Below are positions 41,185 through 52,696 of a stretch of DNA of 64,000 nucleotides, one piece after another. The translations under genes were made by a program, and so were the position numbers. This stretch comes from Glandiceps talaboti (taxonomy: Eukaryota; Hemichordata; Enteropneusta; Spengelidae): positions 4,502,501-4,566,500 of the forward strand of contig NC_135559.1 in the NCBI RefSeq assembly GCF_964340395.1, given 5' to 3'. The notes beneath the pieces were generated by a model that searched no databases, was not told where the DNA came from, and worked only from the letters and a program-made list of their open reading frames with translations. Positions within the stretch are counted from its first letter, which is position 1. Every line of letters starts with the position of its first letter.

Positions 41185-41863
41185 TTATTCAGGGCATTTA
41201 TTCATAGACAGTCTCTTTGTATACTCGTCCTTCAAAGCCAAAATCTTCGCCTTTGCCTTTGGCGTCGCAGGAGGCTGTGGTTTACGACGATGTTGGCGTC
41301 GTATTTTGATTAACTCGACAAGGAAATCAGTGAAATTGGATTTGTCGTTTCATATTACAATCGTTGCCTTCCAGATATTTTTTCAGTACGACAGCACTAT
41401 TAGCAATTGTAGCTACATAACTGACACTCACGCCTGTGCAATTATTTAATAAACTGTTTCATTTTGAACTGTTTGACTAATTGACATCTAAAATGTACTT
41501 AAAAATAGACCACATGGGTCTGTGTAATCAACTGCACCAATCACAGCTTATTATATGGAGAGTGACAAGAATGCATACTCCGTTTTTTAATTAGTAGGGC
41601 TATTTCTATTGCACTTAGATGTACAATTATTGTTGTCAATCTGTCATTACTTTTGTCCTTCGTCTAGCCTACTAAAAATGAATTTGCAGGTAATAGCACT
41701 CGCTGTTATAATGTATGTAAACGACTTGCCTTTACAAGTTCCGACAACCGTTTTTTCCACCCCCCCCCCCCACTTCGCTTCGCCTAGAGACCGCATCAAA
41801 CAACAATGTGCATACGTAGTTTTACTCTCCCCCGTCTGTCTGTCCCCCCCTCTCTCTCTGTCC

Positions 41864-41922
<59 letters not shown>

Positions 41923-43023
41923 GCTATATCTGCACAGACACATACAATAATAACAAGAATATAATTTACTAATCTACTAAAAATCCGTTCCCTATTCAGA
42001 ACAAAATATTAAAACCTGGTTTCATTGCAATATAAATTGAATTGTATAAATATACATGTGCGTAACACTTTACAATCAGTCCTGTTAACAATGATGTACA
42101 AAATGGAAACATGTATTCGTAGTCAACAATCTAGGGGCGTGTAAATATGAACAATATATTCGTTATGCCCTTGCATTACGTCATCCATTGTATAATCATA
42201 TACGCAAATCCAATATTGATTTCTAAACTTAATATGTGGAATTAATTTTAATGACAATTGAGATCATCATGGACATGGGAGATTATTTTATTCCCGGAAA
42301 ACGTTCCTTCATTGAAATAACGGTTTCGAGAATAAGAATTGTAAACTTCACGGAGTTATTTATTCTAATCGTACGATCGTACATTCTAGTTGAGTTAGTC
42401 ATGGCTGTAGAAATCGATCGTGTGTGAATAATATAGTCACCGTGACAAATAAACGCTGTTCGTTTTAAAAGTCAGTGCAATGAAATCGTTAATACTAGCA
42501 ATACTCATCGCTGAATTACTTTTGTTGGCCTCGACATTGTTTAACATGCAGGGGTCATCTCTATTTTACCTGTCTCGTAAACTTAACACCTGATTTGTCC
42601 CATGAGCTGTATTTAGAACGTTACATACCTGTGAACTCTTTGTTTTGTAAACAACTGTCTCAAAAGCTCCAATTCTCGGTCGCTGTCATCGATGTCTCCA
42701 GAGACCGACTCGCCAAGATCACCGTAAAATTGAAGGATTTCTTTCAATAAGGCAGTGGCCTCACTGTATTTACCGTTCCACATAAGTTCTTGCACACAAC
42801 ACAGACAAGTTTGTTTATCCTTGCGACTCGAACGATCAAATTTACACCAGTCTAAACATACCATGCACTCCGGTAGGGGTAACTCTCCTCGGATCAGACG
42901 TCGCAAATAGGGTTGAATAATTTTCCAAAATTTGTCGATTTCTTGTCCGGTCCATAGCGGTTCTTTTACCGATTGGTTGATTACGATCGTGATCCCGGTC
43001 GACATTCGTCGTACCGTTGTCAT
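41185..43023 (-). CDS. Unrecognised gene: Cys-rich first exon plus candidate last exon
   Basis: The exon at 43023-42629 has an ATG, 131 codons of coding-like sequence and a consensus donor (CACAG followed by GTATGT). It encodes WTGQEIDKFWKIIQPYLRRL, then a Cys cluster (CMVCLDWCKF and QTCLCCVQEL, about residues 53-80), then helical acidic sequence (YSEATALLKEIL, DRELELLRQLF). I do not recognise a family; the Cys pairs could bind metal. A possible last exon lies at about 41349-41185 on the same strand: basic FLVELIKIRRQHRRKPQPPA and ILALKDEYTKRL, ending at a TAA that overlaps AATAAA. Its acceptor is not clear, and a neighbouring open frame (NSAVVLKKYLEGNDC) lies just upstream, so the joining is inference. 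The first exon is the solid part. Confidence 0.45.
41848..41919. repeat. C-rich and (CT)n low-complexity tract
   Basis: C-runs and a (CT)n tract lie in the putative intron of the orphan gene. Confidence 0.95.
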
Positions 43024-43041
43024 TTTCCCGAGTTCACTGTT

Positions 43042-43194
43042 ATGTCTGATGTTCTACTTGCTAATGCACTCGCCGGTTTTCTTTGTTTGCTGTGTTGTGG
43101 TTGTTCGTTGCAATGTTTTTGGGTTTACTATTTACCAAGTGGATCATTCCATATTTACACGAGGGGTGCATTGGAAATAACGGAAGGGGTCTAA
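43042..43194 (+). other. Small hydrophobic Cys-rich ORF, divergent
   Basis: A 50-residue frame starts 18 bp from the ATG of the divergent minus-strand exon. It begins MSDVLLANALAGFLCLLCCG and continues CSLQCFWVYYL, one predicted membrane segment with six Cys, then a short polar tail. It could be a microprotein or chance in the 5' UTR of the opposite gene. No homologue is known to me. Confidence 0.2.
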
Positions 43195-44011
43195 AGAGGC
43201 AGCGCTGAAGTTACTCAAATGACAAGAATATGAAGCTTTCTGATTTTTATCAGCGTATGTGAGACGGGTGAACATAGTAAAGTTGCGGTAGATTTGTATG
43301 TATTTTTTGACGAAATCCTGTGGGCTGCAAGTAAGGAGGGGAATCAACTACATTTGTATATCCCCGGAGTAAGGACTGTACCACACAGTCACGGTCCTCC
43401 GCACCCTCATTGTCGTGTGGCTGTCCGTCTACAAACGCACTGCATGATGTTGTGGTCTTATGCTCGTGTGGTGGTCGAGCATTACAGGAATGAAGGTGCC
43501 AGGATGTTTCACGTACTCATGAGACACTATGTGTACCATGTGTACTTCTTTTTAAGCACTTGGAAGCCTATTTCTACTGCGATGTAAAAGTATATAGCAC
43601 TATTCGAGTATCACCCCGGGGGTACCCCCTCCCCAAGTTCAATAGAAAATGCTGTACTGGGCTAAAGTTACTTAACAGATCTAGATAGGTTCAAGCAAGG
43701 GGAAGCGGGGTGAAAGGCAATTTTACTGTCGCATGATGATGGACAACATGAAAACATGACTCAATATTGGGAGGGATATTTTTGTAACCGTGCGAGGAAG
43801 GAAAGTACAAGGGAAGAAAGGAGACGAAATGGGAAGGACAACAGGGATTGAAGAAAGACGGGTAAATTGGGAGGGGGAGCTAGATAAAACAAGTAGAATA
43901 AGATGGAAAAAATAAAAATAAGGAAGAATTTGAGAGTTTGAATATGACTGACATTTGATTTTAGAAAAAGTACTTCCTAGGTTAAAAATGGTAAAAAAAA
44001 AGAAGAAAAAG
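43195..44011. other. Non-coding region with GC-rich patch
   Basis: The patch at 43360-43560 is open on both strands for short stretches (for example YARVVVEHYRNEGARMFHVL on plus), but I found no splice or start context. The rest is purine-rich. Confidence 0.4.
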
Positions 44012-44113
44012 GGATGAGTGTCGATTTGGCTTCATGGCTGACCATAAATGGCCGTTCCTTATGCTTCAGTCTCATTAGGAGTGAGATTTGTTCCACTCGG
44101 CCACGGCTCATCC
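44012..44113 (-). tRNA. tRNA-like sequence, probably a pseudogene (CCT loop)
   Basis: On the minus strand the ends pair as a 7-bp acceptor-like stem (GGATGAG with CTCATCC). A perfect Pol III A-box TGGCCGAGTGG follows. An anticodon-like arm TCTCA-CTCCTAA-TGAGA has a 5-bp stem and 7-base loop with T33 and anticodon CCT (Arg); the loop CTCCTAA equals that of metazoan tRNA-Arg-CCT. A T-run terminator lies just downstream. Against a working tRNA: it is about 102 nt long, the 3' half of the D stem is degraded, and no good T arm or B-box is present (only AAATCGACACTC). It is probably a decayed tRNA or the head of a tRNA-derived SINE. Confidence 0.35.
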
Positions 44114-44858
44114 CGGTAATGGGGGACACAATCGTCAATATTGACGACTCTAATGTCTGATGCAACCAACTAAAACGAGCCGATGCGTACATAAACAAAA
44201 GGCGATACTTTAACATATACGTCGTAGAGGGCGAACGTATCAAAATTAACATTGTTGACAGTAATTATTTCACATTATTTGATATTAAACGCAGGCGTAA
44301 AGCTGATATACGTCAAACTTACCAAACAAATCGGACGGTTTTGGAGAGAAAATGTGCGGTGCCACTGGAGATTCAGTAAATCGAGTTTTTTAAAGATAAA
44401 TTTGCTATCCTGTGATGTGTAGGTCCCTACAAGTTTTGCCTACCATCCCATAACTTGAAGCACATTCTCGTTTCCCAGTTTCACAGTACTAAACATCTTT
44501 CCTCCTGTACCCTGGTCAGAATTCTGCAATCACAACATCAGAGTCGACAGTTTACAGACTCTGGAGGCATACATACACAGAAAAGGGGAGGGTGAGAAGT
44601 GTGCGCATCCAAAAGGGAACAAGGGAGGGTCAGTGGATTGGTGAAAGAAAGGGAAACTATAAGTGTGGAAAGCAAGACAAGGTTAGGGCGAGGGAAGATC
44701 AAAAATGAGATAGTATATACATGTTAGGATGGGGTCGCATTTCAGTTCTGACGCACACCATCAAACATCAGTAACTGTTACACTGGTAGAAAGAATCTTT
44801 CTGTATATTACAGTTAAGGTATAGGTGATATATCATTTCCAGCAATGGTAAAGTACTT

Positions 44859-45193
44859 TTAAAATGACCATATTGATGAGGATTGGATATTTACTTTGGA
44901 TTTTTAATTTATAAAGCAATTTTATCATGGCTTCCTACTTGAAAAAATCAGTGTGAAACAACATATGTCAAGTACTTGTTTGTAACTCAGAATTGTAAAA
45001 GATTAATAAATGTGCAAAATTTGTCATTGTACGTACAATAACAAACTTTTTACACATCTTTTACGTTCTTGTAATATATTGAGTTACAAACATAGACGTT
45101 GTCAATGTTGTTTCACTTTCATATTTCTAGTAGGACTAGCCATGATAAAATTGTTTTGTAAATTAAAAATTCTCGTTTATATGGCCACTTTAA
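44859..45193. mobile_element. TTAA foldback MITE, copy 1
   Basis: TTAA ends at 44859 and 45190. The arms share the family core: GGCCACTTTAA at the right end, TTTATCATGG, a TGTGAAACAACATATG-type block, and a central palindrome TTGTACGTACAATAACAAAC. The arms have diverged, so this copy is older than the one at 54255. Confidence 0.75.
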
Positions 45194-48100
45194 AACAAAA
45201 AGAAAGACACTTACCAACTAGTGAGTATCTCTTTAATTAATAACATCAATAAACATATAGTTAAGAATATTCAAGGTATTCAAAAATTCATATTTTTATA
45301 CAGAAGAAATATTCAAAGAGACACCATGTAACACATGTACGAATTAGCAATAAATAATCATAGTACATTTGTAGGGTCAAAGGTTAAAGTTCACCTTTGG
45401 GTCAACTACTTCACAGTCATTGGTATTACCATGGTAACATAATATTCTGGATAGATGACTATAAACTATGGTTTAGGGGTTTAGACTGACTGACTGCCGT
45501 TTGATTTTCATAGTGATGGACAATAAACCAATCAGGACATCAGATTTCTTGATTTAACTGCTGGTGACATAAGTTTCATTTTTTAGTACTTTCCCAAAGT
45601 AAATTACATACATTTTGCCATAGATGCTTTGACATTCCAGAATTTCCAAAGACTCTGATGGAGTGTATAAACCTAGGTATACAAACTAGGAAAGATATAA
45701 ACAAATACCATCATAGGTAGTTACATGTTGAAGGTTTCATAATGCGACACTGTATAATTAAAGAGTTGTACATATGGTAACAAAAAGGGGGTGGGGATGG
45801 GGTTTAAAACATAATCCATAATCCAAATACTCATTTTCAATGCTGCCTTACTATGTCTCTATATCAATCAATCTCACTTGATAAATACATGTCTGCAGAT
45901 TTTAAAATAGTTCTATTTTGTGTCCATATACACAACTTTCCACTGCATTATAGTAACTAGTATATGCCTCAGAATAAAAATCTCATATTTATTACTAGTT
46001 TGTTTAGTAAAACTTAGAGCTTAGAGGGTATACTTCAATGTGTAATGTATAAGGTACACTATGCCAGGGAAGTATTTATGGAATATACTATATTCACATT
46101 TAATACCAAAATTCCAGCCCTTTCACAGGTAAATGGGTTAAAATTTTTGTTAAGATCACTGTTCATATGGCGATGCATGAAACAGTGAATAAATCAAGGC
46201 TATATAATGTCTAGGAGCATTATGGTGGTGGTTAGATATATTTTGATTACTGGTAGTCACTAATAAAATAGAGGAAACAACACAGCCAATGAGTGGCGAC
46301 TTCATATCTCCTGTCTACATGCTTCAATATTCTCTAACCCTCACTTCTGGCCTCAAAATGTCTTGCAAACAACACACCCAGTGGCCAAACCATGACATCT
46401 TTTATCTTTCTGACAACTAACACATGGCATATGGCAAAATTCTAAGGACATTTAATATCTGAAGTTCTACCAGTATATTAAATTAGAACTGTAGATTTGA
46501 ACACGACACAGATACGTAAGTGAGTGTTTACACAAATATGATTCCTGAATAAACGTTGCATCTTAAATGCCTTTGAAAAATCCAGTTTAAGCCAAAAAAC
46601 ACTAAAATTGATGAAACGTCTATAAATCTTCAAAATTTACAAATCGCAAAATTGGGGTGTTAATTGATGTTGCAAAAAGTTTCCCGTTTCATACTTTAAT
46701 TCACTATATCATGAGACAGAAAAGAGAATATATACTAGATGTTAAAATAGCAACGTTTCAACGTAAATATTACATGAATACGTGTCCAAAGGCACTCAAA
46801 GAACTTTTCTGCCCGAGTCTACAGTATTCGTGATGATGACCTACTAGTCACCTTTTAAATCTTTGTACCTATATTTTACATGAACAGTCCGCTGATTGGG
46901 CAGTCAATATCATGTGACAGTATACTAACCAATAGAGTCATCTGATACATACAACTCAACCAATCAACAGGCTATGTAAATGAAGTTTGGAATCTTGCTT
47001 CTATATTTCTGTACATATGTGATAATTTATATTTTATACGAATTTTTTCTGGCAAGCTGTGCAAATTGAGAGTATAAGTTACGCAATCAGGTGCTGGGAT
47101 TTTATTTCATATACATGTATATATATGGCATGGATTCCTATGTTACGTATCATACGGCTGATTATATTTAGAAGGTTTACATCACCAATAACCTGAATTA
47201 CTGATAGCATATAGAGAGGCGTTGATCGATATCATAAACCATAGATATTCAACCATATTCACATATATGTATTCCCTGGTTATGAAATCACTGTATGTGA
47301 AATTGTTAACGAGGAACACCACAGCAGGAAATAAAGCCATTTTCATAAGCTTTAGGTTCTGTAATAGCACATCATAAACATTCATGACTCCTTAAGTGTT
47401 TATTACCACCAATAAAACTATCACAAAAATTTCTGCTCTGCTATTACATAAAATATTATGTGTCTGCTGAGTACAGGTAAAACATCAAGGGATTGCTGAA
47501 CGACTGTGTATCATACACATTTTATGTTGCCCAAGAACAATTTAGATAGATAAGAAACGGGCTTCCCATAGACCACTCATTACAAATATAAACACAACCA
47601 CACCCCTGCCAACAAGCAGGCACTGTATGTGTACACACATATCACTTGTAACTTTGAATCAATGCACTTGTATGTGTCAAAATCTGAGTCTGCAATGCAA
47701 CAAGTATCAATAGCTTGTTTGTTCCAAGGACAATGTGTGTGTGTATCAGTAGGGGTCGGATGATGTTGTTTATATTTGTAATGAGCGGTCTGTGGGAAGC
47801 CTGTTTCTTATCTATCTAAATTGTTCTTAGGGAACATAAAATGTGTATGATACGCAGTCGTTCTGCGATCCCTCGCTGTTTTACCTGTATATGAGACAAT
47901 ACATGGCTCTGGACCTCCACTGAACAATGAATAAAAACAAAGTTTCAGCTTGGCTTTTCTTGGCCTTTGTGCGTAATATAAATGATATAAATTCTTCAAA
48001 TGACTCTCCAAAACCTAAAGTTTACAAATTCTTCATTTCCTGCAGTGTTGTTACCTGTAATCTATTTTAATAGGACTGTGTCAGTACTGTGTGATTTCCT

Positions 48101-48753
48101 TACTGTTTCTTAGTAGATTTGTAATTTTCTACTGCTTACGTTACAGAAAATATGACACAAAGTTATTACTAGGCCACACTGTTATCAGGATCAGTAAGAA
48201 TCTACAAAAAATGTGATAAACATTTGTCAAAATTTTCAAAACAAACTGTTCTTGTGGTAAAAAATGTTTACTTTGAATATGTTAGTTTCTCTACACAATA
48301 ACTTGGAGGTTCAAAAGTTTTCCAAAAAGACATCATGCAAACTTACACTCAAGTCACTATGGGGCAAAGGTCCTAAATGACTTTATACTGTATATTATTA
48401 GTGCAACAAATTTTCTTCCATAAGAAATTGTTGCTTTTTCCTTCTTTTTAAAAAAAAAAATTCATTCCTTTTCATTTTTTTTTTAGCTTTAGAGATGACT
48501 TACACTTACTACATTATAATTTTTCAGAAGTAATACTTTTCATAAAATATTTGTGAGAAAAATGGTGCCAATATTTGTGGGGATGTCATAACAGTACGAA
48601 AAGTGAAAATGTAATATTATCAATAAAACTTATGAAAGAGTAATGACAGATACAGAAAGTAGAAAAAGACAGAATTTTTTAGGATAGATGAAACTGACAA
48701 CGTAACTTTTGTGAACATCTATAGATGTTCTATTTACTAAAATATACCACCCT
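45194..48753. other. Non-coding region beyond the RNF13-like gene
   Basis: I see no exon. It holds a 418-bp foldback element at 47472-47889. Short frames on the minus strand (47182-47385, 47808-48011) lack domains and splice context. Confidence 0.5.
47472..47889. mobile_element. 418-bp foldback element with 126-bp arms
   Basis: The arms at 47472-47597 and 47764-47889 are inverted copies sharing TACAGGTAAAACA, GAACGACTG, GTATCATACACATTTTATGT, AAGAACAATTTAGATAGATA and CTCATTACAAATATAAAC. The loop is about 166 bp. I could not define a target-site duplication. It has no coding capacity. Confidence 0.75.
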
Positions 48754-48759
48754 TTTATT
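48754..48759 (-). terminator. Candidate poly(A) signal of RNF13-like gene
   Basis: The minus strand reads AATAAA about 310 nt after the stop codon at 49069. Confidence 0.4.
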
Positions 48760-49068
48760 TAATATCTGTATATTACATCGTAATGCAGTCCTTGTTCAAT
48801 ATCCTGCCTAGTACAAATATCGATAGGAACAGGCTGCTTGCTCATCCAGCTGGTCGTTTGCATTTTGTGACTAATCACCTCAAAATATCCAGATTATTTT
48901 TTTCCAACTTGTGCACAATATAAGTAATATGATGTTGCATCTATGATCCTCACTACCAACCTCTCCCTATTTCAGTGCACGTGGACTGGTCTTCCTAACA
49001 AGTGAAACTATGGGGATATTCTAAAACATTAAGAAAGTAGGGAGGGAGGGATGAATTGTATATGTGTT

Positions 49069-52000
49069 CTAGACAATGAGATCAGAGCGTCTGCCCTCCT
49101 CGGATGGATGAGGTGAGGATCCTGCTGAGGAGTGAGTGTCTTGCGATGATGATGTACTTGGTGAACTCGCCATGATTTGAAGTCTTCTTGGTTCTTCGTT
49201 ATCACTGCTACTTGATGAGTAGTACGAGTCGGTGTCATCCACATCGGACGATGTCGTAGAGTACGATGATTGTTGACCTGTTTGTGAGCCTATGTGTGTT
49301 GTTCCCATGGCACCAGAACGGACAGTTGGCATGCTAGCTAAGGTAGCAACAAGCAATGGTGTGTTCTCACTAGGTTCGCTGTCATCATCATCAGATTCAT
49401 CCGATGACTCTAAGTCATCGCCGGGAATAACTTTACGTTTGCAGACTGGACAAGTACGCTTATTACCAGTCAACCACGGGTCCACGCATTTACAGTGATA
49501 TGCTGAAGAATAAAATAAACTTTGTCAAAATAATTACAAACTGAAGGCAATTGATATGGTATATCCCTCTGTCAATACTGAGAGCGCCCTCAAGGGTTAG
49601 AGCTCAATAGTTCAAGTGGCCATATGGATGAGAATTGGGTATTTATTTTGGATTTTTAATATATAAAACAATTTTATCATGGTGTCCTACCTGGGAAATC
49701 AATGTGAAACAACATATGCCACATCCTTCTTTGTAACTCAATCAACTGTAAAACACTGATGAATGTGTAAAATCTTTGTTATTGTATGTACATACAATAA
49801 CAAACTTTTTACACAATTTCAGCTTTTTGTAATGTATTGAGTTACCAACACAGACTTGGTCTATGTTGTTTCACATTGATTTCTCAAGCAGGAAGCCATG
49901 ATAAAATTGTTTTATAAATCCAAAATCCAAAATAAATACTTAATCCTCATCCATATGGCCATTTTAATACTACAATATTGCCAAATGTTAAATACATGAT
50001 CATGACATTGGATCAGATCTTCATGAAATTGAAAATCAGTTCTTTTCTCATAGGCAATTTTCCACAAAGTTTCATCAGTACCGTTTATTTTCAGATACCC
50101 AGCTAACAAATGGACAAACAAGATACTGACACTATGGTTAAAGTATTACTAAAAGGACAGTAAACAGATTACATAATGAAAGAAAGAAAACCAATTATTT
50201 GACTGACCATGGGAGCAAGGCAGAATCCTCAACTTATCACCATCTTCATATTCATCCAGACAGATAGCACAGACATCATAGTCATCACCTGGTAGAGATA
50301 ACATCACAAATGAATACCATCAAAATATTCTCCTATCAGTGTACCCTCTAATCACAGCCAAATTTTGTTGTTGTGAGTCAAAATGAGAAAAATTGACATT
50401 TCTTGTGAGTCACCACATAGTAAGAGATGGGGGAACACCAAATTTTGGTGCGTCACTAGAAATTGTGTGTGTCAGTGGTGTGTCAAATTGGCTTAGAGGA
50501 CACACTGGTCACCACATAGTAAGAGATAGGAGAACACCAAATTTTGGTGCGTCACTAGAAATTGTGTGCATCAGTGGCATGTTAATTGGCTTAGAGGGCA
50601 CACTGCTCCTTATATAGTCAAGTATATGTGACATTGAGAGTGTTGCATTCAAGTAACATGTTTGTCTGTCACTTCTGTCGCACAGGTTTGCCTACTGTAC
50701 TGTACAAAGAAGATAACCTTTGGGATGTTATGTACATGTACCTTGTAAGGGCTGAATTTGAGCAAAGTCATGCATATACATGTACTTCAGAGCTCCAAAC
50801 TAAAAGTACAGATATTCTTGCAATATGTCTTAACATACGGTTAATGTCAATTATCACAATGTCATGTGACAGTATCACTACTTCTAACTATAGCAGCTAC
50901 ATGATATGGCTAAAATGACATTCTGTAACCATGTGATATGGCTAATGGCATTCTGTAACCATATGTTAAGGCTAAAATGACATTCTGTAACCATATAATA
51001 TGATTAATATGACATTCCGTAACCATGTGATATGGCTGAAATGACATTCTGTAACCATATGTTATGACTAAAATGACATTCTGTAACCATATGATATGAT
51101 TAATATGACATTCCGTAACCATGTGATATGGCTGTAATGACATTCTGTAACAATGTGTTATGGCTAAAATGACATTCTGTAACCATATGTTATGGCTAAA
51201 ATGACATTCTGTAACCATATGTTATGGCTAAAATGACATTCTGTAACCATATGTTATGGCTAAAATGACATTCTGTAACCATATGATATGATTAATATGA
51301 CATTCCGTAACCATGTGATATGGCTGTAATGACATTCTGTAACCATATGATATGATTAATGACATTCCATAACCATGTGATATGGCTGCAATGACATTCT
51401 ATAATCATGTGATAGGATTAAAATGACGTTCTGTAACCATATGATATGATTAATATGACATTCCGTAACCATGTGATATGGCTGAAATGACATTCTGTAA
51501 CCATGTGATAGGATTAATATGACATTCCGTAACCATGTGATATGGCTGAAATGACATTCTGTAATCATGCGATATGGCCAGAACAACATTCCATATTTGA
51601 CTAGTCAGTTGTTATGGCAAAATGTGATGATGTATTTGTATAGGCATGTGATATGGCTAAAAGAATAATTCTTAATATGGTGTATCTGTATGGTCAGGTG
51701 ATATAGCCAATTTAAGTAATATACAGCATTTGTATAGCAAAGATATGGCTGATATAGCAAGGTGATATGGCTGATTTGACATGTATAAGCATAGCCATTT
51801 GTTATGGTGATGTGTTTCCACATAGCCACTAAAACAGTTATACTTATAGCATAACACATGATTATAATCCCTTATCACTATATCATGTGACTGTATCAAT
51901 ACTTCTGACATAGCAGTCATGTGATAAGTCAATTATAAAACAATGGATGTGAATAGCCATGAAAATGACAGGACTTACACTGACCCTTTTTGAATTTCTG

Positions 52001-52276
52001 AGTGGGCAGTTTCTTGAGATGTTCCCTAGATAATCTTGATCTTCTCAGCCTCCTTCTGTCTCGGATAAATTTGGCAATCTGATGAAAATAAATTTAATAA
52101 CTTTTTTTTGAAGAGAGTCAATTGAAATTTTGCACACATATGGAGTCAAAGTTTAGAGCACATTATCTATAGCCACCCATCCTTCATGCAAAGACTTAGA
52201 ATTAATGTAACAAATATTCATTAAAAGACAAAATTTATGAACTGAAGTTATCTGTATGTATGTATGTATGTATGTA

Positions 52277-52313
<37 letters not shown>

Positions 52314-52478
52314 AAGTATGTATGTATGTATGTATGTATGTATGTATGTATGTATGTATGGATGTATGTATGTATGTATGTATGTATGCATGTATGTATG
52401 TATGCATGTATGTATGTATGTATGTATGTATGTATGTATGTATGTATGTGTGTGTGTATATGTATGTGTATGTGTCTA

Positions 52479-52515
<37 letters not shown>

Positions 52516-52649
52516 GTGGATGTGGATGTGTATCTGTATGTGTATCTGTGTCTGTATGTGTATGTGAATGTGGATATTTCAGAATATTCTTGTACATACA
52601 TACATGCATGTGAATGTACAGCTGTGTGTGTTTGTATATACACTGTGAC

Positions 52650-52696
<47 letters not shown>

